From positions 1 to 64,000 of the forward strand of contig JBNKKR010000012.1 of NCBI GenBank assembly GCA_050291935.1: DNA of 64,000 bases. The letters are read 5' to 3'. The position numbers and the translations under genes are program-made. Each line of letters starts with the position of its first letter. The stretch's first letter is position 1. The notes below the pieces were generated by a model that saw only the letters and a program-made list of their open reading frames with translations, did not search any database and was not told where the DNA came from. Of the stretch, positions 1 to 9,199 are shown piece after piece. Source of the DNA: Desulfocapsa sp050291935. GTDB taxonomy: Bacteria > Desulfobacterota > Desulfobulbia > Desulfobulbales > Desulfocapsaceae.

Positions 1-690
1 CCACTGTTTAGCCGGCCCAAATGCGGCACCCGGATTAAAACCAATCACCGGAATATGGACCCGTTCATCATTCATTGCCTGAATTTGCCCAATCCCTTGT
101 TGGTTCTTAAGCTCCCTAAGATCTGCATAGGAGATAGGATTCTGATATTTTAGACAGTCCACAAACCCTTTTGCCTTCGCCTCGACACGCTCAAGAAGCG
201 GTAAACGTAATGCATTAGGACCAGCGATAAGTCCTGCAGCTACCAGCATATCCTGATAGTAATGAACATGGTGTTTGGTCTTGGTAGCATTCCCTATTTT
301 AACCCCATGGCTCAGTAGGAGTCCACGTCCATCCCGTTTATAGCCAACCCGGATCGGGATACCGGCCATTTTAGTAATAAGTGCAGCCTCAAAGGAATTT
401 TGGAGTAAAAAGGCCATATCAAAGGCAAACATTTTTAAATCTTTTGCAAGTTTTAGTGGTCCCTGTACTTTTCCTGAATAGAGGTGTTTTTTATCGTAAA
501 TAAAGAGCTTGTCCACATCTGGATTCATACGAAAAACATCGGCAACCCAGGGTACGGCAAGCATGGTAATTTCGGCATCGGGGAAATTTTCTCTGATGCT
601 GTGCACGGCTGGAGTTGTCATCACCGCATCTCCTATCCAATTGGTAGATCGGATAAGAATTTTTTTTGGATTCTGCTCTATCAGAGACAT
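1..690 (-). CDS. waaF: ADP-heptose:LPS heptosyltransferase II (3' truncated by window edge)
   Basis: The gene runs off the left edge, so only the first 230 residues are visible. They begin with MSLIEQNPKKILIRSTNWIG, the usual family opening (RxxNWIGDxVM), and end at the window border in NPGAAFGPAKQW, the nucleotide-sugar binding signature of the GT9 heptosyltransferases. The enzyme transfers the second heptose to the LPS inner core at the cytoplasmic face of the inner membrane. The ATG is preceded by a GTGAGAAG-like ribosome site. The gene starts 15 bases after the stop of the YcaO-TPR gene, so the two are probably cotranscribed. Confidence 0.9.
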   Translation of the reverse strand, partial: MSLIEQNPKKILIRSTNWIGDAVMTTPAVHSIRENFPDAEITMLAVPWVADVFRMNPDVDKLFIYDKKHLYSGKVQGPLKLAKDLKMFAFDMAFLLQNSFEAALITKMAGIPIRVGYKRDGRGLLLSHGVKIGNATKTKHHVHYYQDMLVAAGLIAGPNALRLPLLERVEAKAKGFVDCLKYQNPISYADLRELKNQQGIGQIQAMNDERVHIPVIGFNPGAAFGPAKQW

Positions 691-705
691 TGGTATCTTC
701 TCACT

Positions 706-2454
706 CTATTCTGCCACAAGCTCTGCCAATTGAACCCCGGCAAATTCAATACTCGGATCAAGGGAAAGGGCAAGGGTGAAAAAGTGGATGGCTTTCTCAC
801 TATTTCCAACTTTTCTATAATTGACACCCAGATTTGCATAATCCATTGCAGATGAAGGATTTAACTCAACCGCCCTTTCGAAACTGCTAATGGCCTTGTT
901 GTATCGCTTTTGTTTAAAATAACAGACACCCATTGTATTGTACATATCCGGACGTTCTTCATCTTCAGCAAGTCCCTTTTCAAGCGCAGCAAGTGCCAAT
1001 GGATACTCACCCATATCTTTATAAGCACTTCCCATAAAAGAGTAAATATATGGAAGATCTTCTTTTTCCGGATTCTTTTTAAGAGCCGTCTGGAAATGAG
1101 TTATGGACTGTTCCATGGCACCCGTTTCATATAAATTTTTCCCTCGGTAAAAGTGTAGATAGTATACATCAGGAACTATTTGTTCAAAACGGGCTAATTT
1201 CTCTTCAAGAAGTTCAGGATCTCTCACCTGCTCAACAAGGAGTTTGGCAGCAAAAAGGCCGACGTCCTGTATCATGGATCGTTCACGAAAATGTGCTCCG
1301 GGAACAACGGTATAAATTGCTGGTATCTTAAGATCGTTATGGGTAACATCCAACATAAAGGTGTCCATACCTATTTTTTGCAATGCCGACACACAATTTT
1401 CCACTTCAACTCGAATGTTGCTATCACTCAAATTGGGGATATCATCAACGCCACAGCTAAGTGATGTAGCGTGGACATAGGCAACGTCATCCATATGTAA
1501 CGGCTTTGGCAGCCCCGATGCAATATAATTGGACTTTGAATTAAAATCCCCTGCCAATTGAGCGACCTCAGTAACTGCACGAATAAGTGCCTTTTCAGGG
1601 TCTGGGGTGGTACCAGCCGTATAGACAATTTCAGACTGTTCAGGGAAGGTATTCCGGTCAATACCAAGTGCTGCGACGGTACAAATTCCTGTATCCATAG
1701 TAAAATCATTTAGATACAGATCGATATTGTTATCCTCAAATATTTTGATAAGGTTTTGGGCAACCGGATCTTTCACTGTCTTTACATCAATACGCGGTGT
1801 TTCTAGCTTGTTGTGGCTTATGAGCGCGCAGACATGACGTTCAACAATTTCACAGATGCCCTGCAACGCTGCTTCTTCATACGAATTTCCAGCAGATGGC
1901 CCATTGAATTCATTTATCGCATAAAACCAGGAAAATGGCAGCAGTACCTCAGTATCCGTTGTCAAATTTTTGGCCCATGCCCACTGCATGGGAATACCCG
2001 TTAAAATATTTTCTAAAAAGGTTTCATTATGGGAGCTATCGTGGACAGATTGGAGCAGATAACGAAGGGGTAATACAGGATATCCTTCTGCAACCATTTC
2101 TTTATATTCACCGTACAGAAAATTCTCCTCTTTGCTTTTAAAAGTAAAAAATGAGAACCGTTCTGCCAGCTCCATACAGGCAGAAGCCTGGGCCTGTATG
2201 GGAGAAGCCCCTTTTCCCATCTGTTTTTTAGTTCCGGTTATCGTGTATGCATCTTCTCCACAGACGGAAAAATAAACAGGAATCCCCAGCCGGCCGTTAT
2301 CTATTCTTTTGACTTCTTTTAAAAGGGCGATATCAAGATTTGCCAGTTTTTCCTTAAATCGAGAAACTGTTTCTTCAGGGCTAATGGCCTTATCTTGATC
2401 GGTGGTGTAGTTTTTTATACAATCTTGGAGCGTAACAAACTTCTTCTGTGACAT
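706..2454 (-). CDS. YcaO-domain ATP-dependent cyclodehydratase-like protein with C-terminal TPR repeats
   Basis: This 582-residue protein has a YcaO domain (about residues 25-400) followed by tetratricopeptide repeats (about 425-575, with typical helices ending in LNPSS and LDPS). The three YcaO nucleotide-binding motifs are intact: SxxxE at S91/E95, ExxxR at E202/R206 and ExxQ at E296/Q299. YcaO proteins activate amide backbones with ATP to form azolines, thioamides or related groups; the substrate here is unknown. No TfuA partner, E1-like partner or recognisable precursor peptide lies beside it. Its length is near that of Escherichia coli YcaO, which is linked to ribosomal protein S12 modification, but the sequence looks like a different subgroup. 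It leads a two-gene unit with waaF. Confidence 0.85.
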   Translation of the reverse strand: MSQKKFVTLQDCIKNYTTDQDKAISPEETVSRFKEKLANLDIALLKEVKRIDNGRLGIPVYFSVCGEDAYTITGTKKQMGKGASPIQAQASACMELAERFSFFTFKSKEENFLYGEYKEMVAEGYPVLPLRYLLQSVHDSSHNETFLENILTGIPMQWAWAKNLTTDTEVLLPFSWFYAINEFNGPSAGNSYEEAALQGICEIVERHVCALISHNKLETPRIDVKTVKDPVAQNLIKIFEDNNIDLYLNDFTMDTGICTVAALGIDRNTFPEQSEIVYTAGTTPDPEKALIRAVTEVAQLAGDFNSKSNYIASGLPKPLHMDDVAYVHATSLSCGVDDIPNLSDSNIRVEVENCVSALQKIGMDTFMLDVTHNDLKIPAIYTVVPGAHFRERSMIQDVGLFAAKLLVEQVRDPELLEEKLARFEQIVPDVYYLHFYRGKNLYETGAMEQSITHFQTALKKNPEKEDLPYIYSFMGSAYKDMGEYPLALAALEKGLAEDEERPDMYNTMGVCYFKQKRYNKAISSFERAVELNPSSAMDYANLGVNYRKVGNSEKAIHFFTLALSLDPSIEFAGVQLAELVAE

Positions 2455-2511
2455 ATGGGCGTACCAAAGCGTAGGTGTAACAAAGTATGATCTTCTCTCT
2501 TGGAGGATGCT

Positions 2512-2540
2512 ACTATACTGGGCTTAACAGCTTTTTGCAA
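2512..2540 (-). promoter_or_regulatory. sigma-70-type promoter for ycaO-waaF
   Basis: On the minus strand TTGCAA (-35) is separated by exactly 17 bases from TATAGT (-10, five of six matches to TATAAT). Transcription would start about 50 bases before the YcaO ATG. Confidence 0.55.
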
Positions 2541-2577
2541 AGGGAGTGTGCAAGAGAATAAAAATGCGTGGAAAAGC

Positions 2578-3780
2578 TTAATTAAAACTATCAGCCCAAC
2601 TCACAGCATCAAGATAAAACGCATTGATTTGTTCTTCTCCTATGCCAAGTTTATCTATAATTGCAACGAACTTGGCAAAATCGCCATGCTCATAGCGTTC
2701 AATTGCCTGCAGAAATGGATACATCGCTCCGTCACGGACAATAAGCGCATTTTTTACTGCTGCGGTGAGGGGGAGCTGCTCCATAATGGATGCCATATCA
2801 CTGTCCAGCATGGCATCTATACAGGAAAACAGCCCTAACATAAAGTAATCACAAGGGTTGTTAAGGGATAACTTTTCAGCCAAATGCTCCAGAAAACGCG
2901 CTCGTATAATGGAAGTTTTTATCAGCTCATCTGGTTTGTTTTCTGACAATTTAGATGTTGCAATCAGTGAAACGAACTGGCGTATACCCCGTTCACCAAG
3001 ATAGGCGATGGCCTGTTTGATAGACGAGACTGGAGCAACACGTGAATAGTATGCCGAGTTAAGATATTTCAATAATTTAAAGGATACGGAGACGTCTTGA
3101 TTAATAAGTTTTTCCAAACCCTCAGGAGCGTATTCCGCGCGGTTAACTTCTGTTATCAGTTGCAACATGGTGAGCTGAGAAGCACCAATATCTTTATTCT
3201 TCAAGATCTCGGGTTTTGCAAAAAAGTAGCCCTGAAAGTACTCAAACCCCATACGCAATGCCTGCTGAAATTCCTCATAGGTTTCAATTTTTTCGGCCAA
3301 CAGTTTGCAGTCGTATGGTGCAACCCTGGCCACAATTTCCTCAACCTCATCCATTGGGGTGAGCATAAAATCAATTTTAATTATGGAAGCTAGTTCAATA
3401 AGTGGAAGCCACTGCTTTGAGAATACAAAATCGTCTAAGGCAAGTTCGTAACCATGATCAACAAGATGCTTGCAGGCAGAAAACACTTCTTTTGTTGTGG
3501 TTACATTTTCAAGTATTTCCACCATCACATTTCCCGGTGGGAACATGGTTGGCGTTTTTTTTAGGAGTAGCTCTTCGGTAAAATTAATAAAGGCCTTTTT
3601 TCCCGCTGAAATTTTTTCTATTCCGACGGTAAAAAATGATGAAGAGAGTAAACTTGAGGTGGCAGTCTCACCATCCATTTCCGGAAATGCGTTGGACATC
3701 CCCTCCCTGAATAACAATTCGTAGGCAAAAATATTTTTATTACTATCAAAAATTGGTTGTCTTGCCACAAAAACATCCAT
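2578..3780 (-). CDS. EAL-HDOD (YuxH/CdgJ-type) signalling protein
   Basis: This 400-residue protein begins with FVARQPIFD and YELLFRE, the opening of the YuxH group. The N-terminal half is a modified EAL domain: the signature reads ELL instead of EAL, while DDF and the QGYFFAKP end motif remain. The C-terminal half (about 200-390) is an HDOD domain with LLKYLNSAYYS and QAIAYLGERGIRQF. Relatives act in c-di-GMP-linked control of motility and surface behaviour, often without phosphodiesterase activity; that role here is inferred. The ATG was preferred over a TTG one codon earlier because AGGTGG lies six bases before it. It is the last gene of the run that includes tsaE and the histidine kinase. 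Confidence 0.85.
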   Translation of the reverse strand: MDVFVARQPIFDSNKNIFAYELLFREGMSNAFPEMDGETATSSLLSSSFFTVGIEKISAGKKAFINFTEELLLKKTPTMFPPGNVMVEILENVTTTKEVFSACKHLVDHGYELALDDFVFSKQWLPLIELASIIKIDFMLTPMDEVEEIVARVAPYDCKLLAEKIETYEEFQQALRMGFEYFQGYFFAKPEILKNKDIGASQLTMLQLITEVNRAEYAPEGLEKLINQDVSVSFKLLKYLNSAYYSRVAPVSSIKQAIAYLGERGIRQFVSLIATSKLSENKPDELIKTSIIRARFLEHLAEKLSLNNPCDYFMLGLFSCIDAMLDSDMASIMEQLPLTAAVKNALIVRDGAMYPFLQAIERYEHGDFAKFVAIIDKLGIGEEQINAFYLDAVSWADSFN

Positions 3781-3828
3781 CAATATCCACCTGTTTTTCT
3801 ACATCATTCAAAGATATTACACAGACTG

Positions 3829-4314
3829 CTACCTATTACCATCCACCCAATAGGTGCTAAATCGTTGTTCCCAATCTCCTTTTCCAAAATCAATTTCAAC
3901 TTTTCTGAACAAATTATCTTCAATACGGATCCTTAACAGTAAACGCGTATCCGGAATAGTGTTTATTGCCCTTTCATACCATTCTATCACTGTAATTCCT
4001 GAAAGGTAAAAAAATTCGTCAAATCCCGATTCTTCAACCTCCAACTCATCTGCCAAACGGTAAAAATCCATGTGATAGAGGGGGATTCTGCCAGGGTATT
4101 CCTGTAAAATGGCAAATGTTGGGCTGGTAACATAGCATGATGGAGGAACATCAAGCCCTTTGGCAATCTCTTGAGTGAGTGCCGTTTTACCTGCCCCAAG
4201 ATCCCCGCCAAGGCAAACTATATCCCCTGGTTTTGCATTTTTCCCTATGAAATTCCCCAAAGAGGCCGTCTCTTCAAGATTTGTTAGAGTGAGAATCGAG
4301 CAAGTCATCATCAT
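3829..4314 (-). CDS. tsaE: tRNA threonylcarbamoyladenosine biosynthesis ATPase TsaE
   Basis: A 161-residue P-loop ATPase with the Walker A motif GDLGAGKT at residues 37-44, followed by SPTFAI and YHMDFYRL, which are diagnostic for TsaE. It works with TsaB and TsaD in making the t6A base of ANN-decoding tRNAs in the cytoplasm. Its start overlaps the stop of the histidine kinase gene as ATGA, so translation is probably coupled; two further ATG codons follow directly and could also be used. None of the other t6A genes is in this window. Confidence 0.93.
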   Translation of the reverse strand: MMMTCSILTLTNLEETASLGNFIGKNAKPGDIVCLGGDLGAGKTALTQEIAKGLDVPPSCYVTSPTFAILQEYPGRIPLYHMDFYRLADELEVEESGFDEFFYLSGITVIEWYERAINTIPDTRLLLRIRIEDNLFRKVEIDFGKGDWEQRFSTYWVDGNR

Positions 4315-5891
4315 TTGTCATCAAGGCGTATTGTAAAAAGAAGCGTAGTCCCCTCTCCTGGTGTTGACTGGATCTCCATCTTACCGTTGAGTATTTTCGT
4401 TCTTTCATCCATCGCCTGCAGCCCCATTCCTCTTGAAGTTCCAGTATAGTGTGCGACAGCCTCCGTATCAAAACCGACCCCATCATCATGGACACTCAGG
4501 ATCACAATACCATTACGATGTTGCGTTCGTATCGTAATATGTCGGGCCTTTGCATGTTTTATTACATTGGTAAGCGATTCTTGGAGTAATCTGTACAGAT
4601 GGCGTTGCTGAGCTGTAGTAAAAAATTGGCCTATTGCTTCCATATCAAGGATAAGCCGTATATCAGCATGTCGCAAAAATGTTGCAATTAGATTGTCAAA
4701 TGCGGCATCCACTCCCAAATCATCTACCAGCATCGGCCAGAGATCATGGGATAAATTACGCACATTACTTATCTGTTGATTCACATATTGGCGTAACTCT
4801 CTTAGATCATCAACTATTGCGGTATGTTCATAGTCAATTCCCTCATCAATTTTATTTTCCATTCCACGAAGTTGCATCTTTAATGCGGCAAGGGATTGGC
4901 CAAATTCATCATGCAACTCCATGGCGATTCGTCTGCGTTCATCATCCTGGGCATTAATAAGCATGGCGGACAGATCACCAAGACGTTCTTCAGAGAGTCG
5001 TAGCTGTTCCCGTGCCTTTTTTCGTGTGGTAATATCACGAATGATGGAACCGACTATCCGATCTCCACTTTCAAGGGATATACAAAAAAAATTGAGCTCA
5101 ACATCAAGATATTCTTTGTTTTTTTTCTGAATCTTCACTTCACGAAGGGATGGAGTTTTATTGGTCCGTAAAAGCATTTCTATCTCTTTGCGAACCACCC
5201 TTCGATACTCAGGATGGACAAAGAAATTGAGTGGTTTATTAAACAACACAGCATGGCTATATCCCAGGAGCTGCTCTACTGCAGGATTTGCATAAATTCC
5301 CCTGCCGTCGACTCCAAAAAGGACTATAATATCTTGGGATGCAGTGGCAAATTTACGAAAACGCTCCTCACTTTCAAGTAGCGAGGCCTCAAGCTTTTTC
5401 CTTCGCTGCACATCCTCTTCAAGTTGCTGATTGACAGATTTTAGCTCAAGGTTTGCCTTCTCCAAAGTCTTGTTCTTCAGAGCCAGTTCTTTTGTTAGGG
5501 AAACATTTTCCTGGGTGAGTTGATAGAGCTTTTTTGCTCTTTCAATGATAGCTTTTAGCTCATTGGTATTCCAAGGTTTTAAAATATATTGATAAATCTG
5601 GCCGCGATTAATGGCATCCAATACATATTCCACTTGGGAATGGGCGGTGAGCAATACTCGTATCGTTTCTGGATTGCTTTCATAAATGGTACTTAAGAGT
5701 TCCACACCACTTATCCCCGGCATCCGTTGATCCGAAATTACAAGACCTATATTTTCTGTGTTTTGAAATTTTTCTAAGGCTTCTTCACCTGACAGGGTAG
5801 TGATTATTTCATACCGATCCTGAAAAATCATCCTGAAATTCAGGAGACTGATCTCTTCATCATCTACAAATAATATCTTAAAAGGAATCAT
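4311..5891 (-). CDS. Receiver-PAS-histidine kinase hybrid (NarX/DegS-type kinase core)
   Basis: The 526-residue soluble protein starts with a complete receiver domain (acid pocket D10/D11, phosphoacceptor D54, T82, K105), then a coiled coil (about 115-175), a PAS domain (about 180-290) and a HisKA_3-type dimerisation domain with the phosphorylatable His in ELHDEFGQ (H327). The ATPase domain carries HDDGVGFD. Kinases of this type usually phosphorylate LuxR/NarL-family regulators, but none is adjacent. The N-terminal receiver and lack of membrane segments suggest it is itself the target of another sensor. It starts 7 bases after the binding-protein gene and overlaps tsaE by 4 bases. Confidence 0.88.
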   Translation of the reverse strand: MIPFKILFVDDEEISLLNFRMIFQDRYEIITTLSGEEALEKFQNTENIGLVISDQRMPGISGVELLSTIYESNPETIRVLLTAHSQVEYVLDAINRGQIYQYILKPWNTNELKAIIERAKKLYQLTQENVSLTKELALKNKTLEKANLELKSVNQQLEEDVQRRKKLEASLLESEERFRKFATASQDIIVLFGVDGRGIYANPAVEQLLGYSHAVLFNKPLNFFVHPEYRRVVRKEIEMLLRTNKTPSLREVKIQKKNKEYLDVELNFFCISLESGDRIVGSIIRDITTRKKAREQLRLSEERLGDLSAMLINAQDDERRRIAMELHDEFGQSLAALKMQLRGMENKIDEGIDYEHTAIVDDLRELRQYVNQQISNVRNLSHDLWPMLVDDLGVDAAFDNLIATFLRHADIRLILDMEAIGQFFTTAQQRHLYRLLQESLTNVIKHAKARHITIRTQHRNGIVILSVHDDGVGFDTEAVAHYTGTSRGMGLQAMDERTKILNGKMEIQSTPGEGTTLLFTIRLDDK

Positions 5892-5898
5892 CTTAGTC

Positions 5899-7737
5899 TT
5901 AACGCATCCACCAGGTCATCAACAGCTGATAATGATTATAGTAGAATGGCAACAGATCAGGTTTTGCGAATTTTTTATGAAATACTATACGATGCCCGTC
6001 CGCATACCAGTTTGGAACCATATAATAACTGTACCAGAGCACCCTATCAAGAGCCTTACAAGCAGCCGTTAATTGTTCCTGTGTCTCTGCATACACTATC
6101 TTTTCAACCAGATTATCAACTACTTTGTCTTTAATTCCGGCAAGATTCATGGAACCTTGCCGATCTGCTGATTTAGAATGCCAATAGTTTACCTGCTCAT
6201 TTCCTGGAGACTGTGATTGGCCATAACTGTGGACAATCATATCAAAATCAAATTTCTGCACCCGGTCCGTGTATAAGGCTGGGTCAATGGTGCGATAGCT
6301 GACTTGCATCCCGAGTTTCTTCAAGTTGGCAACATAGGGTGCCATCACCCGTTCAAAAAAAGGCGAAACAAGTATTATTTCAAACGAAAAAGGGGTACCT
6401 TTTGCGTCCTGCAAAACCCCTTGTTCTATGGTCCAACCAGCCTCTGCAAGCATTTTTTTTGCCTTGCGTAAGTTTTCTCGCACTCCCCTTTTTCCACTCG
6501 TTTCAGGAGCTTTTAGGGGAGTAGTAAACACTTCAGCCGGCAAACTGTCACGAAAAGGTTCAAGATAGGATAGCTCAAGGCCGGTTGGCAGTCCCGTTGC
6601 TGCAAGATAAGAGTTACTAAAAAAAGAATTATTTCTAATGTATTGACCATAAAAAAGCGATTTATTGGTCCACTCAAAATCCAGTGCCAGTCCCATGGCC
6701 TTGCGCACCCGTGTATCTTTAAAAATTGCACGTCTGCTATTCATCAGGAAGCCTTGCAAGCCGGCATTGTTTTGATGGGGGAATTTTTCCTTTACCAGTG
6801 TCCCATCAGTGAATTTCTTTCCATTCATATCGCGGGCCCACTGTTTGGCAACACTTACTGCCATAAAATCAAACTCTCCCGCCTTCAGTGCTTCTAAGGC
6901 AACGATCTGATCTTTATAATATTTCACCACAATGCGATCAAAATTATACATTCCTTTTCTGGTGGGATGCTCCTTTGCCCAATAGTTGGGATTTCTTGTG
7001 TATGTTATTGATTTTCCTTGTTGTATATCACTTACAATATAAGGACCACTACCCACCGGTCCAATAAGCCCATCTGAATCCCCATCAAAGGGATGTTTGG
7101 TATAAAAGGCTTTTGAGAGAATAGGCATTTGAGTACTTATTAAGTGCAGCTCACGGTTTTTGTGGGCAAAAGTAAATTTTACCCGATTACCATCCAAAAC
7201 TTCTGCATCGAAAAGATCTTGATAATAATAGGGATATCCAGGATGAACCTTATCACTTTTAAATGTCTTAAAGGAAAAGACAACATCCTCAGGCCGGACA
7301 GGGCTACCATCTGAAAATTTTGCTTTTTCATCGAGGGTGAAAGTAACGGACATTTTATCTTCTGCCAAATCAATATCTTTAGCAAGAAGACCATATTGGG
7401 AAAAGGGTTCATCAAGGCTTGGCACCGCCAGGGTCTCAAAAACAAAAATTGTAAGCCCAAAGGGCGCAACACCACGAAGGGTGTAAGGGTTCATCTTATC
7501 AAAACTACCAATATCGTAGAGGAGGAGAGTGCCCCCTTTTGCAGCCTTTTCTGAAGTGTAGTCGAAACGGGAAAAAGCTGGTGGATATTTTAGATTCCCG
7601 TCAATTGAAACACCATGGGCTGCGAGCAGCAATGAAGGAAAAACCACCAACAGACAGTGGAGCGATGCAAAAAGTAGAATAATACTAAGTTTTTTATGAT
7701 TTTTAAGTACACCATCTACAACTGATCTCAAATCCAT
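5899..7737 (-). CDS. Periplasmic solute-binding protein, family 5 (YejA-like oligopeptide binding)
   Basis: An SBP_bac_5 protein of 612 residues with an N-terminal signal anchor or signal peptide (basic KNHKK, then a hydrophobic stretch ending near LLLAAHG). Family motifs include GTLLLYDIGSFDKMNPYTLR and GSGPYIVSD. The YejA-like end of the family binds peptides in the periplasm for an ABC importer. The ATG chosen has GGAAG at the right distance; a longer reading frame reaching into leuC lacks a signal peptide at its start and was not used. No permease or ATPase gene is next to it; the following genes are a kinase, tsaE and an EAL-HDOD gene, so it may act as a solute sensor or share a permease encoded elsewhere. 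Confidence 0.85.
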   Translation of the reverse strand: MDLRSVVDGVLKNHKKLSIILLFASLHCLLVVFPSLLLAAHGVSIDGNLKYPPAFSRFDYTSEKAAKGGTLLLYDIGSFDKMNPYTLRGVAPFGLTIFVFETLAVPSLDEPFSQYGLLAKDIDLAEDKMSVTFTLDEKAKFSDGSPVRPEDVVFSFKTFKSDKVHPGYPYYYQDLFDAEVLDGNRVKFTFAHKNRELHLISTQMPILSKAFYTKHPFDGDSDGLIGPVGSGPYIVSDIQQGKSITYTRNPNYWAKEHPTRKGMYNFDRIVVKYYKDQIVALEALKAGEFDFMAVSVAKQWARDMNGKKFTDGTLVKEKFPHQNNAGLQGFLMNSRRAIFKDTRVRKAMGLALDFEWTNKSLFYGQYIRNNSFFSNSYLAATGLPTGLELSYLEPFRDSLPAEVFTTPLKAPETSGKRGVRENLRKAKKMLAEAGWTIEQGVLQDAKGTPFSFEIILVSPFFERVMAPYVANLKKLGMQVSYRTIDPALYTDRVQKFDFDMIVHSYGQSQSPGNEQVNYWHSKSADRQGSMNLAGIKDKVVDNLVEKIVYAETQEQLTAACKALDRVLWYSYYMVPNWYADGHRIVFHKKFAKPDLLPFYYNHYQLLMTWWMR

Positions 7738-7840
7738 AATGTATATCTTCCAATGTAGGGATAATTTTAAAGGCGTCATAGCCAAGAGCTCACTTAACAA
7801 TGGTAACTGTATCAGTTTTGGGGTATTATGCCAATTCTTC

Positions 7841-7869
7841 TTGCTTAAAATACCACTATTAACTGTAAA
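7841..7869 (+). promoter_or_regulatory. possible sigma-70-type promoter for leuCD
   Basis: TTGCTT and TGTAAA are 17 bases apart in the divergent space ahead of leuC, each matching four of six consensus bases. The leader would be only about 20 bases, leaving no room for a leader-peptide attenuator. Confidence 0.3.
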
Positions 7870-7896
7870 AATTTGTTTTAGAATTAGGAGTCTATT

Positions 7897-9180
7897 ATGG
7901 GAAAGACCATCGCTGAGAAGATATTCGAAGGTCATTTGAGAGATAATCCTACACCTGAAAACATGGTGCTTGATTTAGACGTAGTATTATGCCACGAGAT
8001 AACTACCCCCATTGCCATTATGGATCTTTTGGAAAAGGGAATGGACAGGGTTTTTGATCCATCCAAAATTAAAGCAGTAATTGATCATGTTACCCCTGCA
8101 AAGGATTCCAAAACCGCCATGCAGGGAAAAATTATGCGTGATTGGGCAAAGCGCCACAATATTACAGATTTTTTTGATATTGGAGAGAATGGTGTCTGCC
8201 ATGCCTTATTTCCTGAAAAAGGTTTTATCCGTCCTGGGTACACCGTAATTATGGGAGATTCCCATACTTGCACCCATGGGGCTTTTGGAGCCTTTGCTGC
8301 GGGGGTTGGAACCACGGATCTTGAGGTAGGGATCCTTAAAGGGGTCTGCACCTTTCGAAAACCGGTCTCCATGAAGGTTGAACTCACTGGAGAGTTCCAA
8401 AAAGGGGTTTGTGCAAAGGATGTTATCCTTGCAATTATCAAAAAACTTAGTGTAAACGGTGCCACAGATCGAATTATCGAGTTTTCGGGACCGGTTGTCG
8501 ACAAAATGAATATGGCTTCGCGTATGACGCTTTGCAATATGGCAGTTGAGGCCGGTGCTACTTCCGGTATCTGCGCACCTGACAAAGTCACTGCAGAATA
8601 TCTCTGGCCATTTATTCAAAGTGAATACCCAACCATTGACGCCGCAATAGAAGATTTCAAGAAGTGGCAATCCGATGCTGATGCTACATATATTGAAACG
8701 ATTCAATTTGATATAAGCACACTTGTTCCTCAGGTTACCTATGGCTACAAACCGGATCATGTAAAAGATATTCAAGAAATGGAAGGGGAAGCCATTGATC
8801 AAGTGTATATAGGTTCCTGCACCAATGGCCGCATTGAAGACTTACGTGAGGCTGCTGCCATTCTTCAAGGGAAAACACTTGCACCTGGTGTACGCGGCAT
8901 TGTGACGCCCGCAACCCCATACATCTATTCACAGGCCCTTAAGGAAGGTATTCTGAAAACATTTATGGATAGCGGCTTTTGTGTGCTTAACCCGACATGT
9001 GGAGCTTGTTTGGGCATGAGTTCAGGTGTGTTAGCAGAAGGTGAGGTCTGCGCATCCACCACCAACAGAAACTTTAATGGACGAATGGGCAAAGGTGGCA
9101 TGGTGCATCTTATGAGCCCCGCATCTGCTGCAGCAAGCGCCATTAAAGGAGCTATTTGTGATCCCCGAAATTACCTGTAA
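7897..9180 (+). CDS. leuC: 3-isopropylmalate dehydratase large subunit (archaeal/clostridial type)
   Basis: A 427-residue aconitase-superfamily protein with the iron-sulphur cysteines in GSCTNGR and NPTCGACLG, and the substrate region GDSHTCTHGAFGAFAAGVGT. It isomerises 2- to 3-isopropylmalate in leucine synthesis together with the small subunit encoded next door. The length is that of the compact two-subunit form (about 420 residues) rather than the longer E. coli form of about 466, so homoaconitase-type specificity cannot be excluded from sequence alone. The ATG follows TTAGGAG. No other leucine biosynthesis gene is present in the window. Confidence 0.93.
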   Translation: MGKTIAEKIFEGHLRDNPTPENMVLDLDVVLCHEITTPIAIMDLLEKGMDRVFDPSKIKAVIDHVTPAKDSKTAMQGKIMRDWAKRHNITDFFDIGENGVCHALFPEKGFIRPGYTVIMGDSHTCTHGAFGAFAAGVGTTDLEVGILKGVCTFRKPVSMKVELTGEFQKGVCAKDVILAIIKKLSVNGATDRIIEFSGPVVDKMNMASRMTLCNMAVEAGATSGICAPDKVTAEYLWPFIQSEYPTIDAAIEDFKKWQSDADATYIETIQFDISTLVPQVTYGYKPDHVKDIQEMEGEAIDQVYIGSCTNGRIEDLREAAAILQGKTLAPGVRGIVTPATPYIYSQALKEGILKTFMDSGFCVLNPTCGACLGMSSGVLAEGEVCASTTNRNFNGRMGKGGMVHLMSPASAAASAIKGAICDPRNYL

Positions 9181-9199
9181 TAGAGAAGAGGATATAAGA

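Noticed and set aside
7738..7935. N-terminal extension of the binding protein into leuC
   Set aside because: It would overlap the divergent leuC start and bury the signal peptide 66 residues inside the protein; the inner ATG has a good ribosome site.
8085..8802. Antisense open frames of 168 and 198 codons within leuC
   Set aside because: They overlap each other and the catalytic part of leuC, have no ribosome sites and no family motifs.
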